From positions 62,001 through 126,000 of the forward strand of contig JABLWW010000002.1 of the NCBI GenBank assembly GCA_013178295.1: a stretch of 64,000 nucleotides of DNA, in the 5' to 3' direction. Made by a program: the position numbers and the translations under genes. This document shows positions 8,626-16,431 of the stretch, in pieces (positions within the stretch are counted from its first letter, which is position 1; the number at the start of each line of letters is the position of its first letter). A model generated the notes under the pieces. That model searched no databases. It was not told where the DNA came from and saw nothing but the letters and a program-made list of their open reading frames with translations. Source of the DNA: Anaerolineae bacterium (GTDB lineage Bacteria > Chloroflexota > Anaerolineae > Anaerolineales > Anaerolineaceae).

Positions 8626-9654
8626 GTGAATCTCGACATTCATACAGGTGTACAAACAGCATTCTTTTTAGCAGTCTTTGGCGTTCTATTGAGCGCTTTT
8701 CTGGGTGTCCGTTTCATCAAAGCCGGGCTAAAGTTAACCTTCTTCCGCAAACGCCGCGAGTTGATTGTCAGGGGGTGGAGAATGCTTTTCTTTGCGGTGA
8801 TTCTGGGATTTTTAGCATTCTTTCTCAGCCAATACGCTGAACCATCAGTCTATCGCATTTTCCCCCCTTCGCCAACCATCACCCTTACGCCCACACAAAC
8901 CCTGACCCCCACAATCACCCAGACAACCACCCTGACCTTGACAGCAACCATTACCCTGACACCTGAAGTGCCCCCCACACCGCAAATCCCTGCCGAAATT
9001 GTCGCAGAGTTCACCAGCCAGGTTACTCCAAACCCTGACGCTGTTTTTAGCAAACCACTTTTTACCACGTCAATTGACGAGGATTTGCAACCCGTACAAC
9101 CGGCGACAGAGTTTAACAATCCGGTCGGAAAGTTATACGCCACATTTAGCTATGACAAAATGCTGGTTGGCTCACAATGGACAGCTCTCTGGGTGCGGAT
9201 GTCAGATAATCAAATTATCTGCGTCGAAACGAGACCATGGGACGGAAGCAGCGGTGGTTATTATTACACAGAATGCAATCCTTCATCGGACGCTTGGCGC
9301 CCAGGTCTATATCAGGTACAGCTGTACGTAGGTGAGACGTGGATGGTACGGGCAGAGTTTTCAGTGGTGGGAGAACCGCCTACTCCGACCTATACACCCA
9401 CAGCCACACGCACCCCCCTCCCCACCCGAACACCACTGCCAACCCGCACAGCCACCATCACGCGCACCAGTACACCTACGCGTACGGCAACGGCTACCCG
9501 AGCCACATCCACGCCCATACCAACGCGCACAGCAACCCCCTCGCGCACGCCTTTTATGACCGATACGCGCTGGCCAACCAATACACCCAAGCCAACACGG
9601 ACCGCACCGCCGCCCCAAACAGCAAGCTCAACGACAACCCCCGCCATCTATTAA
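8626..9654 (+). CDS. Membrane protein with Thr/Pro- and Arg/Thr-rich low-complexity segments
   Basis: No recognised family. The N-terminus has two membrane helices (about residues 10-30 and 50-72). A Thr/Pro/Leu-rich stretch with TLTPT and TITLTP units follows, then a compact domain of about 100 residues (GKLYATFSYDKMLVGSQWTALW onward). The C-terminal third is made of TRTP/TPTRTAT-type repeats. The layout suggests a membrane-anchored outer domain on a stiff, possibly glycosylated stalk; this is inference. Start is unsure: GTG at 8626 lies seven bases after an extended -10 (TGGTTTAAT, 8611-8619), which would make a leaderless message. An in-frame TTG at 8599 adds nine residues. Neither has a Shine-Dalgarno. 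Similar Thr/Pro linkers are common in Anaerolineae. Confidence 0.7.
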   Translation: MNLDIHTGVQTAFFLAVFGVLLSAFLGVRFIKAGLKLTFFRKRRELIVRGWRMLFFAVILGFLAFFLSQYAEPSVYRIFPPSPTITLTPTQTLTPTITQTTTLTLTATITLTPEVPPTPQIPAEIVAEFTSQVTPNPDAVFSKPLFTTSIDEDLQPVQPATEFNNPVGKLYATFSYDKMLVGSQWTALWVRMSDNQIICVETRPWDGSSGGYYYTECNPSSDAWRPGLYQVQLYVGETWMVRAEFSVVGEPPTPTYTPTATRTPLPTRTPLPTRTATITRTSTPTRTATATRATSTPIPTRTATPSRTPFMTDTRWPTNTPKPTRTAPPPQTASSTTTPAIY

Positions 9655-9666
9655 TTCAACACACGC

Positions 9667-10689
9667 TCAAACCACACGGTATAAAAGGGGCTTTCCCTGC
9701 AAAAGATTGACCAGATTAGTGTAGTCTTCAACGCGCCCCCTTTCATCTGCGGGTGCTGAGCCTGCTGCAGTATGCGGTGTAAGAATAATGTTGACGCCTT
9801 TCTGTCGCGCCAGCGGCAGAAGAGGATTATCCGGACGCACCGGCTCCCAGGCGTATGTATCCGTTGCCACCCCACCTAGATAGCCAGAAGACAGTGCCGC
9901 AGCAATATCCTGCTCATCGAGAATGCCACTGCCCCCGCAACATACCAGGCAACTACCCGCTTTCATTTTCGCAATAAAGCTGGCATTAACTATACCCTCT
10001 GTCTCCGGGAAGTAGGGCAGTAAGAGACAAACCGTGTCGCTGCGGGAAAGAAGGTCATCCAGTTCCGCATACTGTATACCAAGCTGCTCTTCGGTAAATG
10101 GTTGCAACCGCTGACGTTTGTTGTATAAAACGGTGCATGCAAAACCTTTCAAGCGCAACGCCAGTTCTACGCCAATTTCACCAAAACCAACAATCCCGAC
10201 GGTGCTGTGATATAACGCACGGATGTTTTGTCGCTCTGACCAATTATATGAAAATGTATCCTCATCACACCTTTGCGGGGGTTTTCCCCAATCTTGCGCT
10301 TCTTCCATAATGTGCATCATCTCAGGCAGACGCTTGGCAAGGCACAGCATTTGCATCATCATGTGCTCAGCAACCATGACACAGGTAAACACCGGGAATG
10401 TGCACACGGGAATGCCCATTTGCCTTGCAGTTTCCAGGTCAATGTCCTCTGTCATTGCGCCGAGACGCTGAATAAGACGCAGCTTTTTGCCAGTCCGGAT
10501 GATTTCGGCATCAATTGCGCCGCTACGCTCGCTGATGAGAAATTCACACTCTGGCAACAACGCGAGAATCTCCTCCTTGGCGGGTTGACGCCGCATGATA
10601 ATTTCCAATTCGGGCGGGGCAGCGGCAATCGCCATTTGCTGATGAAAAGCGCCGCGCTGGGTAATAAAAAGAGTTCTGTGTTTTTCCAT
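9667..10689 (-). CDS. D-isomer 2-hydroxyacid dehydrogenase-like protein lacking the catalytic Arg
   Basis: Fold of the D-2-hydroxyacid dehydrogenases (NAD-linked oxidation of 2-hydroxyacids). The 340 residues show the nucleotide-binding VGIVGFGEIGVELALRL (about 164-180), catalytic Glu282 in YAWEP and catalytic His306 in LTPHTAAGS. The usual NTARGG element reads CCGGSG (250-255), so the substrate-binding catalytic Arg is replaced by Gly253. It may act on an unusual substrate or have lost the reaction. Start ATG at 10689 is preferred over an upstream in-frame TTG at 10707. It is the third gene of a leftward operon after psuK and psuG, 21 bases behind psuG, so a role around pseudouridine or uracil/ribose metabolism is suggested by context only. 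Confidence 0.82.
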   Translation of the reverse strand: MEKHRTLFITQRGAFHQQMAIAAAPPELEIIMRRQPAKEEILALLPECEFLISERSGAIDAEIIRTGKKLRLIQRLGAMTEDIDLETARQMGIPVCTFPVFTCVMVAEHMMMQMLCLAKRLPEMMHIMEEAQDWGKPPQRCDEDTFSYNWSERQNIRALYHSTVGIVGFGEIGVELALRLKGFACTVLYNKRQRLQPFTEEQLGIQYAELDDLLSRSDTVCLLLPYFPETEGIVNASFIAKMKAGSCLVCCGGSGILDEQDIAAALSSGYLGGVATDTYAWEPVRPDNPLLPLARQKGVNIILTPHTAAGSAPADERGRVEDYTNLVNLLQGKPLLYRVV

Positions 10690-10710
10690 ATTCGTCTGCA
10701 CTTTCAAAAA

Positions 10711-11643
10711 TCAAACCTGATACACGCGCGGCTCAGGCACAAACTCACAGGCAATTTGTGCCCCCAGTCGGGCATTATGATGCAGGAGAGCCAGATTGGC
10801 TTCCAGACTTTTACGCTGGCTCAACTCACTGACGCGGCGAAGCAGAAAAGGCGTTACAGCTGCGCCCGTAATGTGGGACTGTTGTGCTTCTTGTAGCGCC
10901 ACCTGAATTTTCTCCTCAATTTCCGCAGCGGGCAGGGCAAGCTCTACAGGCAAGGGGTTAGCAACCAGCACAGCGCGCAAAATACCCATTTCCCACTGTG
11001 CGCGGGCAATGCGGACAATTTCAGCGGGTGTGTCAGCACGGACAGTAACTGGCAAGCCGCTGTCGCGCGAATAAAAAGCTGGGAATTCATCCGTTTGATA
11101 GCCAATTACAGGCACGCCAAGCGTTTCGAGATACTCAATAGTAGCGGGGAGGTCTAAGATCGCCTTAGCACCTGCACAGACGACAATCAATGGGGTGCTG
11201 CCCAACTGAGGAAGATCAGCGGAAACATCGTATGACGCGCCACGATGTACCCCGCCAATCCCTCCTGTTGCAAAAACTTTAATGCCTGATGCGTGCGCAG
11301 CGATCATGGTCGCAGCCACCGTCGTTCCGCCGCTCTCCCCTCTTGCCAGGACAATGCCAAAATCGCGGGCGCTGATCTTGCGGCGTGCTTCGCCCGGCTG
11401 TGCCAATTTCTCGAGCTCGTCTTTATCTAATCCTACATGCACTTTGCCCTGCAGCACAGCAATAGTGGCTGGCGTAGCGCCCTCCTGGCGAATAATCTGT
11501 TCCATCTCAGCAGCCAGCTCGAGATTCTCAGGATATGGTAACCCATGTGTGATAAGTGTCGACTCGAGCGCAACCACCGGCCGGGCATTCTTCAGCGCAC
11601 GGGCAACTTCAGAATGAATAACAAGGTGTTTGTTGATATGCAT
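10711..11643 (-). CDS. psuG: Pseudouridine-5'-phosphate glycosidase
   Basis: Cleaves the C-C glycosidic bond of pseudouridine 5'-phosphate to uracil and ribose 5-phosphate. The 310 residues match the PsuG/IndA family over the full length: VALESTLITHGLPYP near the N-terminus, GGTTVAATMIAAHASGIKVFATGGIGGVHRG split over residues about 104-133, DVSADL, and GYQTDEFPAFYSRDSGLPV near 198-216. These include the conserved acidic and lysine residues expected around the Mn site. Upstream by 12 bases lies a PfkB-family kinase, the usual partner that makes its substrate. Assignment is firm. Confidence 0.93.
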   Translation of the reverse strand: MHINKHLVIHSEVARALKNARPVVALESTLITHGLPYPENLELAAEMEQIIRQEGATPATIAVLQGKVHVGLDKDELEKLAQPGEARRKISARDFGIVLARGESGGTTVAATMIAAHASGIKVFATGGIGGVHRGASYDVSADLPQLGSTPLIVVCAGAKAILDLPATIEYLETLGVPVIGYQTDEFPAFYSRDSGLPVTVRADTPAEIVRIARAQWEMGILRAVLVANPLPVELALPAAEIEEKIQVALQEAQQSHITGAAVTPFLLRRVSELSQRKSLEANLALLHHNARLGAQIACEFVPEPRVYQV

Positions 11644-11655
11644 GGATATTTACCT

Positions 11656-12603
11656 TTATACAATCAGCTCGTCATATAACCTTTCCAGCGAAAGCTCCGT
11701 AAAAACTGTTCCGGGATGACGCAAAGTCAAAGAAGCCGCGGAAACACCCAGTCGGATGGCTTCGTCAAGCGTCATCTCGTTAAGTATCCCAAAAATCACC
11801 GCAGCGGTAAGCGCATCCCCAGCACCAGTCGGATCAAGCACCTGCGTACGAATGGCAGGGACGTGACCACTGATTTCGGAGGTGGCATAACACACACCAG
11901 CAGCGCCAAGCGGGATAATGACCGCCTCGACCCCACGGCTGATAAGATAGCGCGCCGCGTGCAAGGCGCTTTGCTGGTTGGTAACACATTCCTTTTCCTC
12001 ACAAAGAACAGTCGCCTCAAGACGGTTGGCGGTGATCATGTGCATGCGCGGCAAAAATGGAATAAGACGCTTTGCCAGCGTGCTGGATGTTGTATCCGCA
12101 CAAACACGCACACCAGCCTGTCTTGCAAGCGAGAACACAGTACGCAGGGCAACTGGCGAAAGATTGGCATCCACAAATACCAGCTCCGCCTGCTCAAACA
12201 GAAGCTGATGTTCTTTGAGGTACTCTGAAGATAACAATGCCAGGGCGCGCATATCATCCAACCCATACTGCAGATTTCCATCCTTGCCGACAATAGCAAG
12301 ATAGCAGGCAGTGTTAAACTTATCTGTTTGAATACTGGCATGCGTGTCAATTCCCAGACCATTTGCATGTTCAAGCAATTTTCTGCCAAAATCATCTCTG
12401 CCAACAACGGTCATCAGGCTGACAGGCACACCCAGCCGCGCCAGGTTCTCGGCAATATTTCGGCTGACGCCGCCAAACGAGGTGCGCACATAGGCAGGGC
12501 AGGAAACCCCTTCTTCGATTGCCAGCTGGGGACGGGCAATAATATCCAGCCCTGCGCTGCCAATCACCAACACGCGTTTGTTGCTGCTGCCCGTATGCTC
12601 CAT
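11656..12603 (-). CDS. psuK: PfkB-family kinase, probably pseudouridine kinase
   Basis: Predicted to phosphorylate pseudouridine at the 5' position with ATP, feeding PsuG. The 315 residues show both PfkB signatures: the N-terminal glycine-rich FGGVSRNIAENLARLG (about 43-58) and the C-terminal DPTGAGDALTAAVIFG with its catalytic Asp. The N-terminal RVLVIGSAGLDIIARP strand is typical of nucleoside kinases of this family. First gene of a psuK-psuG-dehydrogenase operon; the substrate call rests on the adjacent psuG. An extended -10 (TGGTATAAA on the minus strand, 12629-12637) and an AGGA ribosome site lie upstream. Confidence 0.88.
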   Translation of the reverse strand: MEHTGSSNKRVLVIGSAGLDIIARPQLAIEEGVSCPAYVRTSFGGVSRNIAENLARLGVPVSLMTVVGRDDFGRKLLEHANGLGIDTHASIQTDKFNTACYLAIVGKDGNLQYGLDDMRALALLSSEYLKEHQLLFEQAELVFVDANLSPVALRTVFSLARQAGVRVCADTTSSTLAKRLIPFLPRMHMITANRLEATVLCEEKECVTNQQSALHAARYLISRGVEAVIIPLGAAGVCYATSEISGHVPAIRTQVLDPTGAGDALTAAVIFGILNEMTLDEAIRLGVSAASLTLRHPGTVFTELSLERLYDELIV

Positions 12604-12628
12604 TGGAATAATCCTGTGTGCTATTCAT

Positions 12629-12637
12629 TTTATACCA
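12629..12637 (-). promoter_or_regulatory. Extended -10 promoter element of the psuKG operon
   Basis: On the minus strand the sequence reads TGGTATAAA, an extended -10 about 25-35 bases before the psuK ATG. No convincing -35 is visible. The region 12604-12728 is divergent, with the promoter of the rightward membrane protein on the other side. Confidence 0.5.
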
Positions 12638-12712
12638 AAATATGGTGACAAATGGCAAGCAGAAATGTTCTCTTTGCAAAAGAGGACTCTCGGGAAGCAT
12701 AAGATGATAGGT

Positions 12713-12718
12713 TATAAT
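12713..12718 (+). promoter_or_regulatory. -10 element TATAAT giving a nearly leaderless message
   Basis: TATAAT ends ten bases before the ATG at 12729, so transcription should begin about four bases upstream of the start codon. No Shine-Dalgarno could fit. No clear -35 is visible. Confidence 0.5.
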
Positions 12719-12728
12719 CAAAAACCGT

Positions 12729-13739
12729 ATGTTGCCAAGCTCAAATGCCCCCAGACAGGTTATCCGCCGCATGATCGCAGGGCTGGTCATCGGCTTTGTG
12801 GTCATTGTCATTCTGGCAATCGCGGGAGACATCCGCCAGGTGGAAAAAACGGTGCTGGCGTTCGACTGGCGTGTGTATCCGCTGGTTTTACTGCTGACAC
12901 TGTTCAACTACGCTTTGCGGTTTATCAAGTTTCACTATTACCTCAGCCTGATCGGCGCTTCCAATATCACCTGGCTGCAATCCATGCGTCTCTTTGTGGC
13001 TGGTTTTCCGCTGGCAGTAACACCGGGCAAGGTCGGCGAGGCATTGAAGGGCGCATGGATCAGCCAGCGTAGCAACGTTTCTGTTGGACGGGGCATCTCA
13101 ATCGTGGTCGCAGAGCGTATCAGTGATGGGCTGGCGGTATTGCTTCTCTCGATTGTGGGAGTGATCGCATATCCTCAGTACTGGCTCGCGTTTCTGGCGG
13201 TTTTCTTTTTCCTCATTGCCATTGTTGCTCTATCGCAAATACGTCCCGTAGCACTATTTCTTCTGGGGCTAGCAGGACGCATCCCTATTGTCAAACGCTT
13301 TTCGGGCGGACTGTACGAGTTCTATGAGGGTAGTTTCTGGCTGTTTCGTCCCTTGCCAACCTTGCTGGCAGTAGGACTGGGAACGGTATCCTGGTTGGGC
13401 GAGGGGTTGGGTTTTTATCTGATCCTGGTAGGACTGGGGATGACACCTGGAGTTCAACTGGCAGCACTTGCTGTTTTCATTCTCTCTTTTTCTACAGTAG
13501 TGGGGGCAGTCTCAGCGCTGCCTGGCGGGCTTGGGGCAGCCGAAGTATCTATCGCTGGGATGCTGGCACTGCTTGCAGGGGCAGAGGCTGCGCTGGCTTC
13601 AACGGCCACGCTTCTTATCCGCATGGCAACATTGTGGTTTGGGGTATCACTGGGCTTAATCGTCTGGTCTTTTTCGCTGGAGCTGCTGGGTCTCAAACAT
13701 GTGCGCTCTGCATTAGAACGTCTGGAGATTGGAAAGTAA
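12729..13739 (+). CDS. Flippase-like integral membrane protein (LPG synthase TM region / YbhN family)
   Basis: Polytopic inner-membrane protein of 336 residues from the family that includes the flippase half of MprF and YbhN/UPF0104 proteins. Seven or eight hydrophobic segments run through the protein. The family motif region is FPLAVTPGKVGEALKGAWISQR (about 97-118) and the late glycine-rich SALPGGLGAAEVSIAGMLAL. There is no C-terminal aminoacyl-transferase domain, so lipid transport or an undefined envelope role is more likely than lipid lysinylation. It is followed after one base by a PHP-domain gene, probably cotranscribed. Confidence 0.85.
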   Translation: MLPSSNAPRQVIRRMIAGLVIGFVVIVILAIAGDIRQVEKTVLAFDWRVYPLVLLLTLFNYALRFIKFHYYLSLIGASNITWLQSMRLFVAGFPLAVTPGKVGEALKGAWISQRSNVSVGRGISIVVAERISDGLAVLLLSIVGVIAYPQYWLAFLAVFFFLIAIVALSQIRPVALFLLGLAGRIPIVKRFSGGLYEFYEGSFWLFRPLPTLLAVGLGTVSWLGEGLGFYLILVGLGMTPGVQLAALAVFILSFSTVVGAVSALPGGLGAAEVSIAGMLALLAGAEAALASTATLLIRMATLWFGVSLGLIVWSFSLELLGLKHVRSALERLEIGK

Positions 13740-13740
13740 C

Positions 13741-14430
13741 ATGCAAACATGGCTCAAAGTTGATTTTCATTGTCACACGTTTTATTCCGGCGACAGCCTG
13801 AATACACCACAGAAACTGATTGCCGCTGCCAGGCGCGCTGGATTAGACCGCCTGGTCATCACCGACCACAATACAATCCGCGGCGCTCTGCACGCCCGCC
13901 AGCTTGACCCCGAATTGGTGATTGTGGGCGAGGAAATTGAGACCACGCGCGGGGAATTACTGGCTTCTTTTGTCAGCGAGGAAATTCCGGCAGGTTTGGA
14001 GCCAATGGAGGCAATCAATCGCTTGCGGCAGCAGGGAGCGTTTATCAGCGTTTCACACCCCTTTGACACGATGCGTATGGCATGGTCCGCACAAGACCTG
14101 GAAGCAATTCTCCCGTTTCTGGATGCCATTGAGATTTTTAATGCCAGCTGTCTGAATGATACAGCCAACCTGAAAGCACAACAATACGCCCGCCAGAAAG
14201 GGCTGAGCGGCACCGCTGGATCAGATGCGCATTCGCTGGCAGCGATAGGGCGTACATGGCTGAACGTCCCCTGGTTTTCAAACGCTGAGGAGCTGCGCGC
14301 CGCAATCCCGCAGGCGCACTACCAGGGGAAACTCACACCCTGGTGGGGACACTTTGGGTCAACAATGGCATTTTTCCATCGCAGACTGGGAATAGAACCA
14401 TTTGACGACAACAAGATGCGATTGTCTTGA
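13741..14430 (+). CDS. PHP-domain phosphoesterase
   Basis: Predicted metal-dependent phosphoesterase of the PHP superfamily (TrpH/YciV-like), 229 residues. Metal ligands are visible in order: DFHCHTFYSGDS (HxH), ITDHN, GEEIE, SHPFD and a C-terminal GSDAHS. The ATG at 13741 is one base after the preceding stop; a TTG four codons earlier overlaps that gene and is less likely. The -35 hexamer of the tRNA-Leu promoter overlaps its stop codon. Substrate unknown; family members act on 3',5'-bisphosphates, short oligonucleotides or histidinol phosphate. Confidence 0.85.
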   Translation: MQTWLKVDFHCHTFYSGDSLNTPQKLIAAARRAGLDRLVITDHNTIRGALHARQLDPELVIVGEEIETTRGELLASFVSEEIPAGLEPMEAINRLRQQGAFISVSHPFDTMRMAWSAQDLEAILPFLDAIEIFNASCLNDTANLKAQQYARQKGLSGTAGSDAHSLAAIGRTWLNVPWFSNAEELRAAIPQAHYQGKLTPWWGHFGSTMAFFHRRLGIEPFDDNKMRLS

Positions 14431-14454
14431 CGCCTCACACACATCTGATACAAT
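14427..14454 (+). promoter_or_regulatory. Promoter of tRNA-Leu
   Basis: TTGACG (14427-14432), a 16-base spacer and TACAAT (14449-14454), about 15 bases upstream of the mature tRNA 5' end. Confidence 0.65.
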
Positions 14455-14468
14455 TATTTATAACGAAT

Positions 14469-14552
14469 GGGGCGGTGGCGGAACAGGCAGACGCAGCGGA
14501 CTTAAAATCCGCCGGTGGCAACACCTTGTGGGTTCAAGTCCCACCCGCCCTA
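14469..14552 (+). tRNA. tRNA-Leu (anticodon UAA)
   Basis: An 84-base class II tRNA. Acceptor strands GGGGCGG and CCGCCCT pair with one G-U. The anticodon arm is GCGGA-CTTAAAA-TCCGC with TAA at positions 34-36. The long variable arm is GGTG-GCAA-CACC. The T arm is GTGGG-TTCAAGT-CCCAC. The discriminator is A and CCA is not encoded. The integrase gene of the downstream element begins 57 bases later on the same strand, the usual arrangement for tRNA-associated integration. Confidence 0.95.
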
Positions 14553-14608
14553 CATGCAGGGGTTACAACACCATAGACCACTATATATGGCGGTTAAATG
14601 GTGTAATC

Positions 14609-15538
14609 ATGCAAAAACAGAAAATTAAAGACCGGAGGACTTTTTACCCGTTAATATCTGCCGCTGTAAAGAGTTTCCTCACCGATTGCCACATCCGCCA
14701 TCTCTCACCTCGAACGATTGACTTCTACAACGAAAAGCTAACCCGCTTTATCACCTTCTGCGAAACACAATCTGTCACCAGTATCGATAAGGTGGACGCC
14801 CACCTACTGCGCACCTTCTTCTTGTGGCTTGAAAACAAGGGTAACTCCGCAGGTAGCCGTCATGCTTATTACCGCTCTCTGCGTGCCCTGTTCCGCTGGT
14901 TAGAAAATGAGTTTGAGGAATTTACTTCACCGCTCCGCAAGGTCAAGCCACCAAAGGTGAACACTCAGCCAATTGAAGGCGTCAGTATCGCAGATGTTCA
15001 AGCATTACTAAAAACCTGTAGGTCTAAGACCTTCTGCGATTATCGCGATAAAGCCATAATGCTAGTCCTGCTTGATACCGGCGTGCGCGCTAGTGAATTG
15101 CTCGCGCTCAATTGGTCGGATGTTGACCTGATTTTGGGTTCAGTATTTATCCGCAAAGGTAAGAACGGCAAACCGCGAACGGCATTTATAGGACGCACCG
15201 CCCGCCAAGCCCTACGCGCCTATGCCCGACTTTGCCAGGATGGACAAACCGCTGTCTGGGTTACAGTTTTCGGAGAACGCATCACCTATGACGGTTTGCG
15301 CGATATTCTCCGCCGCCGGTCAAGATTAGCCGGTATCAGCCCACCCAGCCCGCATGACTTCAGACGCACCTGCGCCCTAACCCTACTCCGTAATGGTGCA
15401 GATGTCATCAGTGTTAGCCGCTTGCTGGGTCATTCCTCCCTTGAGGTAACAAAGGTGTATTTGGCGCAAACAGACGCAGACCTGGAACAAGCCCACCGCC
15501 TTTATTCGCCCGTTGAGACACTCAAACGTACCCGGTAG
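14609..15538 (+). CDS. Tyrosine recombinase (element integrase)
   Basis: Site-specific recombinase of the XerC/XerD-like phage integrase family, predicted to integrate and excise the element. The 309 residues contain an N-terminal SAM-like core-binding domain (about 15-105) and a catalytic domain with all active-site residues: Arg160 in DTGVRASELL, Lys near 182-187, HDFRRT (His249, Arg252), LLGHSS (His275) and nucleophile Tyr284 in TKVYLAQT. ATG at 14609 is chosen because the longer open frame runs back through the tRNA-Leu gene. It sits 57 bases after the tRNA and points into the element. It ends 17 bases inside the opposing gene's 3' end. Confidence 0.93.
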   Translation: MQKQKIKDRRTFYPLISAAVKSFLTDCHIRHLSPRTIDFYNEKLTRFITFCETQSVTSIDKVDAHLLRTFFLWLENKGNSAGSRHAYYRSLRALFRWLENEFEEFTSPLRKVKPPKVNTQPIEGVSIADVQALLKTCRSKTFCDYRDKAIMLVLLDTGVRASELLALNWSDVDLILGSVFIRKGKNGKPRTAFIGRTARQALRAYARLCQDGQTAVWVTVFGERITYDGLRDILRRRSRLAGISPPSPHDFRRTCALTLLRNGADVISVSRLLGHSSLEVTKVYLAQTDADLEQAHRLYSPVETLKRTR

Positions 15539-15962
15539 CGAACGGTAACAGACTATCCCTTACCTCTAAAGGCATTGGTTTACCGCGCAAGCGGTACAAA
15601 AACCCAACATACTCAATTTCACTCATCTTCTCACGCTTTGACAAAATCCGCTTTGCTATTGCGTTGACCGGCATTACCCACCACCAACGAAAATCGCTCG
15701 AATACCTCACCACAAAAAAAGGCAGTTTCGCCGCATCAGCCAGCCGCTCAATTGCCAAAATGGACGGATTGCCCGGCATAACTGGCTTTGCACACTCGCT
15801 TTTGTACTCAATAATCGCAACTGGCTTGCAATTGTCATATTCGACAAGCAAGTGGTCAATGTCAGTGCACGGTGTATCATAACCATACATCCTATGACGG
15901 ATTGATAGTTCTACATCGCGCCAATAGCTACGCTCTGGTGAAACTAATCGTTTATTTGCCAT
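15522..15962 (-). CDS. Hypothetical protein with a possible PD-(D/E)XK nuclease core
   Basis: No named family recognised. Over 146 residues the pattern TDIDHLLVEYDNCKPVAIIEYKSE (about residues 35-58) resembles the PD-(D/E)XK core: an Asp after a beta strand (DIDH), then EYK as the E-x-K pair one strand later. A conserved-looking Arg (FRWWWVMPVN) follows. If real, it would be a small endonuclease or Holliday-junction-resolvase-like protein for element maintenance. Last gene of the leftward block; its start overlaps the stop of the upstream gene by 19 bases, so the two are probably cotranslated. Confidence 0.6.
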   Translation of the reverse strand: MANKRLVSPERSYWRDVELSIRHRMYGYDTPCTDIDHLLVEYDNCKPVAIIEYKSECAKPVMPGNPSILAIERLADAAKLPFFVVRYSSDFRWWWVMPVNAIAKRILSKREKMSEIEYVGFLYRLRGKPMPLEVRDSLLPFATGYV

Positions 15963-16249
15963 AGCATTTTGTAGACCGCCTGCTGTGTCATTTTGGAGCC
16001 AACTCCGCCGCCCTTGTTTATCGCCCTAACAAGATGTCCATCCTGAATACCCGACACCTGTAGCCATTCCCTCACGAACGATTCAGCATCCACTGGTACA
16101 CGGTCGCCTACCATCATGTCCACTATCTTTGAAACTGGTACGCCACAAAAGAGCAAGGCAAGTATCATCCTATCCCTGATGTGTTTTAGTGTTTCTCCCT
16201 GCACCATGCGCATCACGCGTTTCAACTCATTAGTTTCGTTTTCGTCCAT
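15944..16249 (-). CDS. Half-length tyrosine-recombinase-like protein without catalytic residues
   Basis: The 101 residues resemble the first half of a tyrosine recombinase catalytic domain: TLKHIRDRMILALLFCGVPV aligns with YRDKAIMLVLLDTGVR of the element integrase, and KMTQQAVYKMLWQI resembles the helix before the HxxR box. The first catalytic Arg is Pro38 (GVPVSKI instead of GVRASEL). The protein ends before the HxxR, His and Tyr positions. It cannot be a recombinase by itself; a DNA-binding accessory or directionality factor, or a decayed remnant, are options. Start ATG has AGGAG upstream, and tight overlap with the next gene argues for a maintained gene. Confidence 0.55.
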   Translation of the reverse strand: MDENETNELKRVMRMVQGETLKHIRDRMILALLFCGVPVSKIVDMMVGDRVPVDAESFVREWLQVSGIQDGHLVRAINKGGGVGSKMTQQAVYKMLWQIND

Positions 16250-16431
16250 AAACCTATTTTCTCCTGGTTCACTGGTGATTAAACTTATTCCTGGCAGAAT
16301 TCTGGCTTCGGTTCGCCCTCTAGGCTATCTCACGATGACAATTACGAAAAGTCCCATACCCTACCCTCTGACACCGTACTGACAACCGCCCGCCGCCGTA
16401 CCGTACCGAGAGCAAGCCGACTGACGAACGC

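Noticed and set aside
8870-9650. Short C/A-rich repeats that could be taken for a CRISPR array
   Set aside because: The units are simple Thr/Pro and Arg/Thr codons in a continuous frame, with no constant repeat-spacer spacing and no cas genes.
14402-14608. Longer integrase start reading through the tRNA-Leu gene
   Set aside because: The extra 69 residues are the translated tRNA and its flanks; the ATG at 14609 gives the normal family length.
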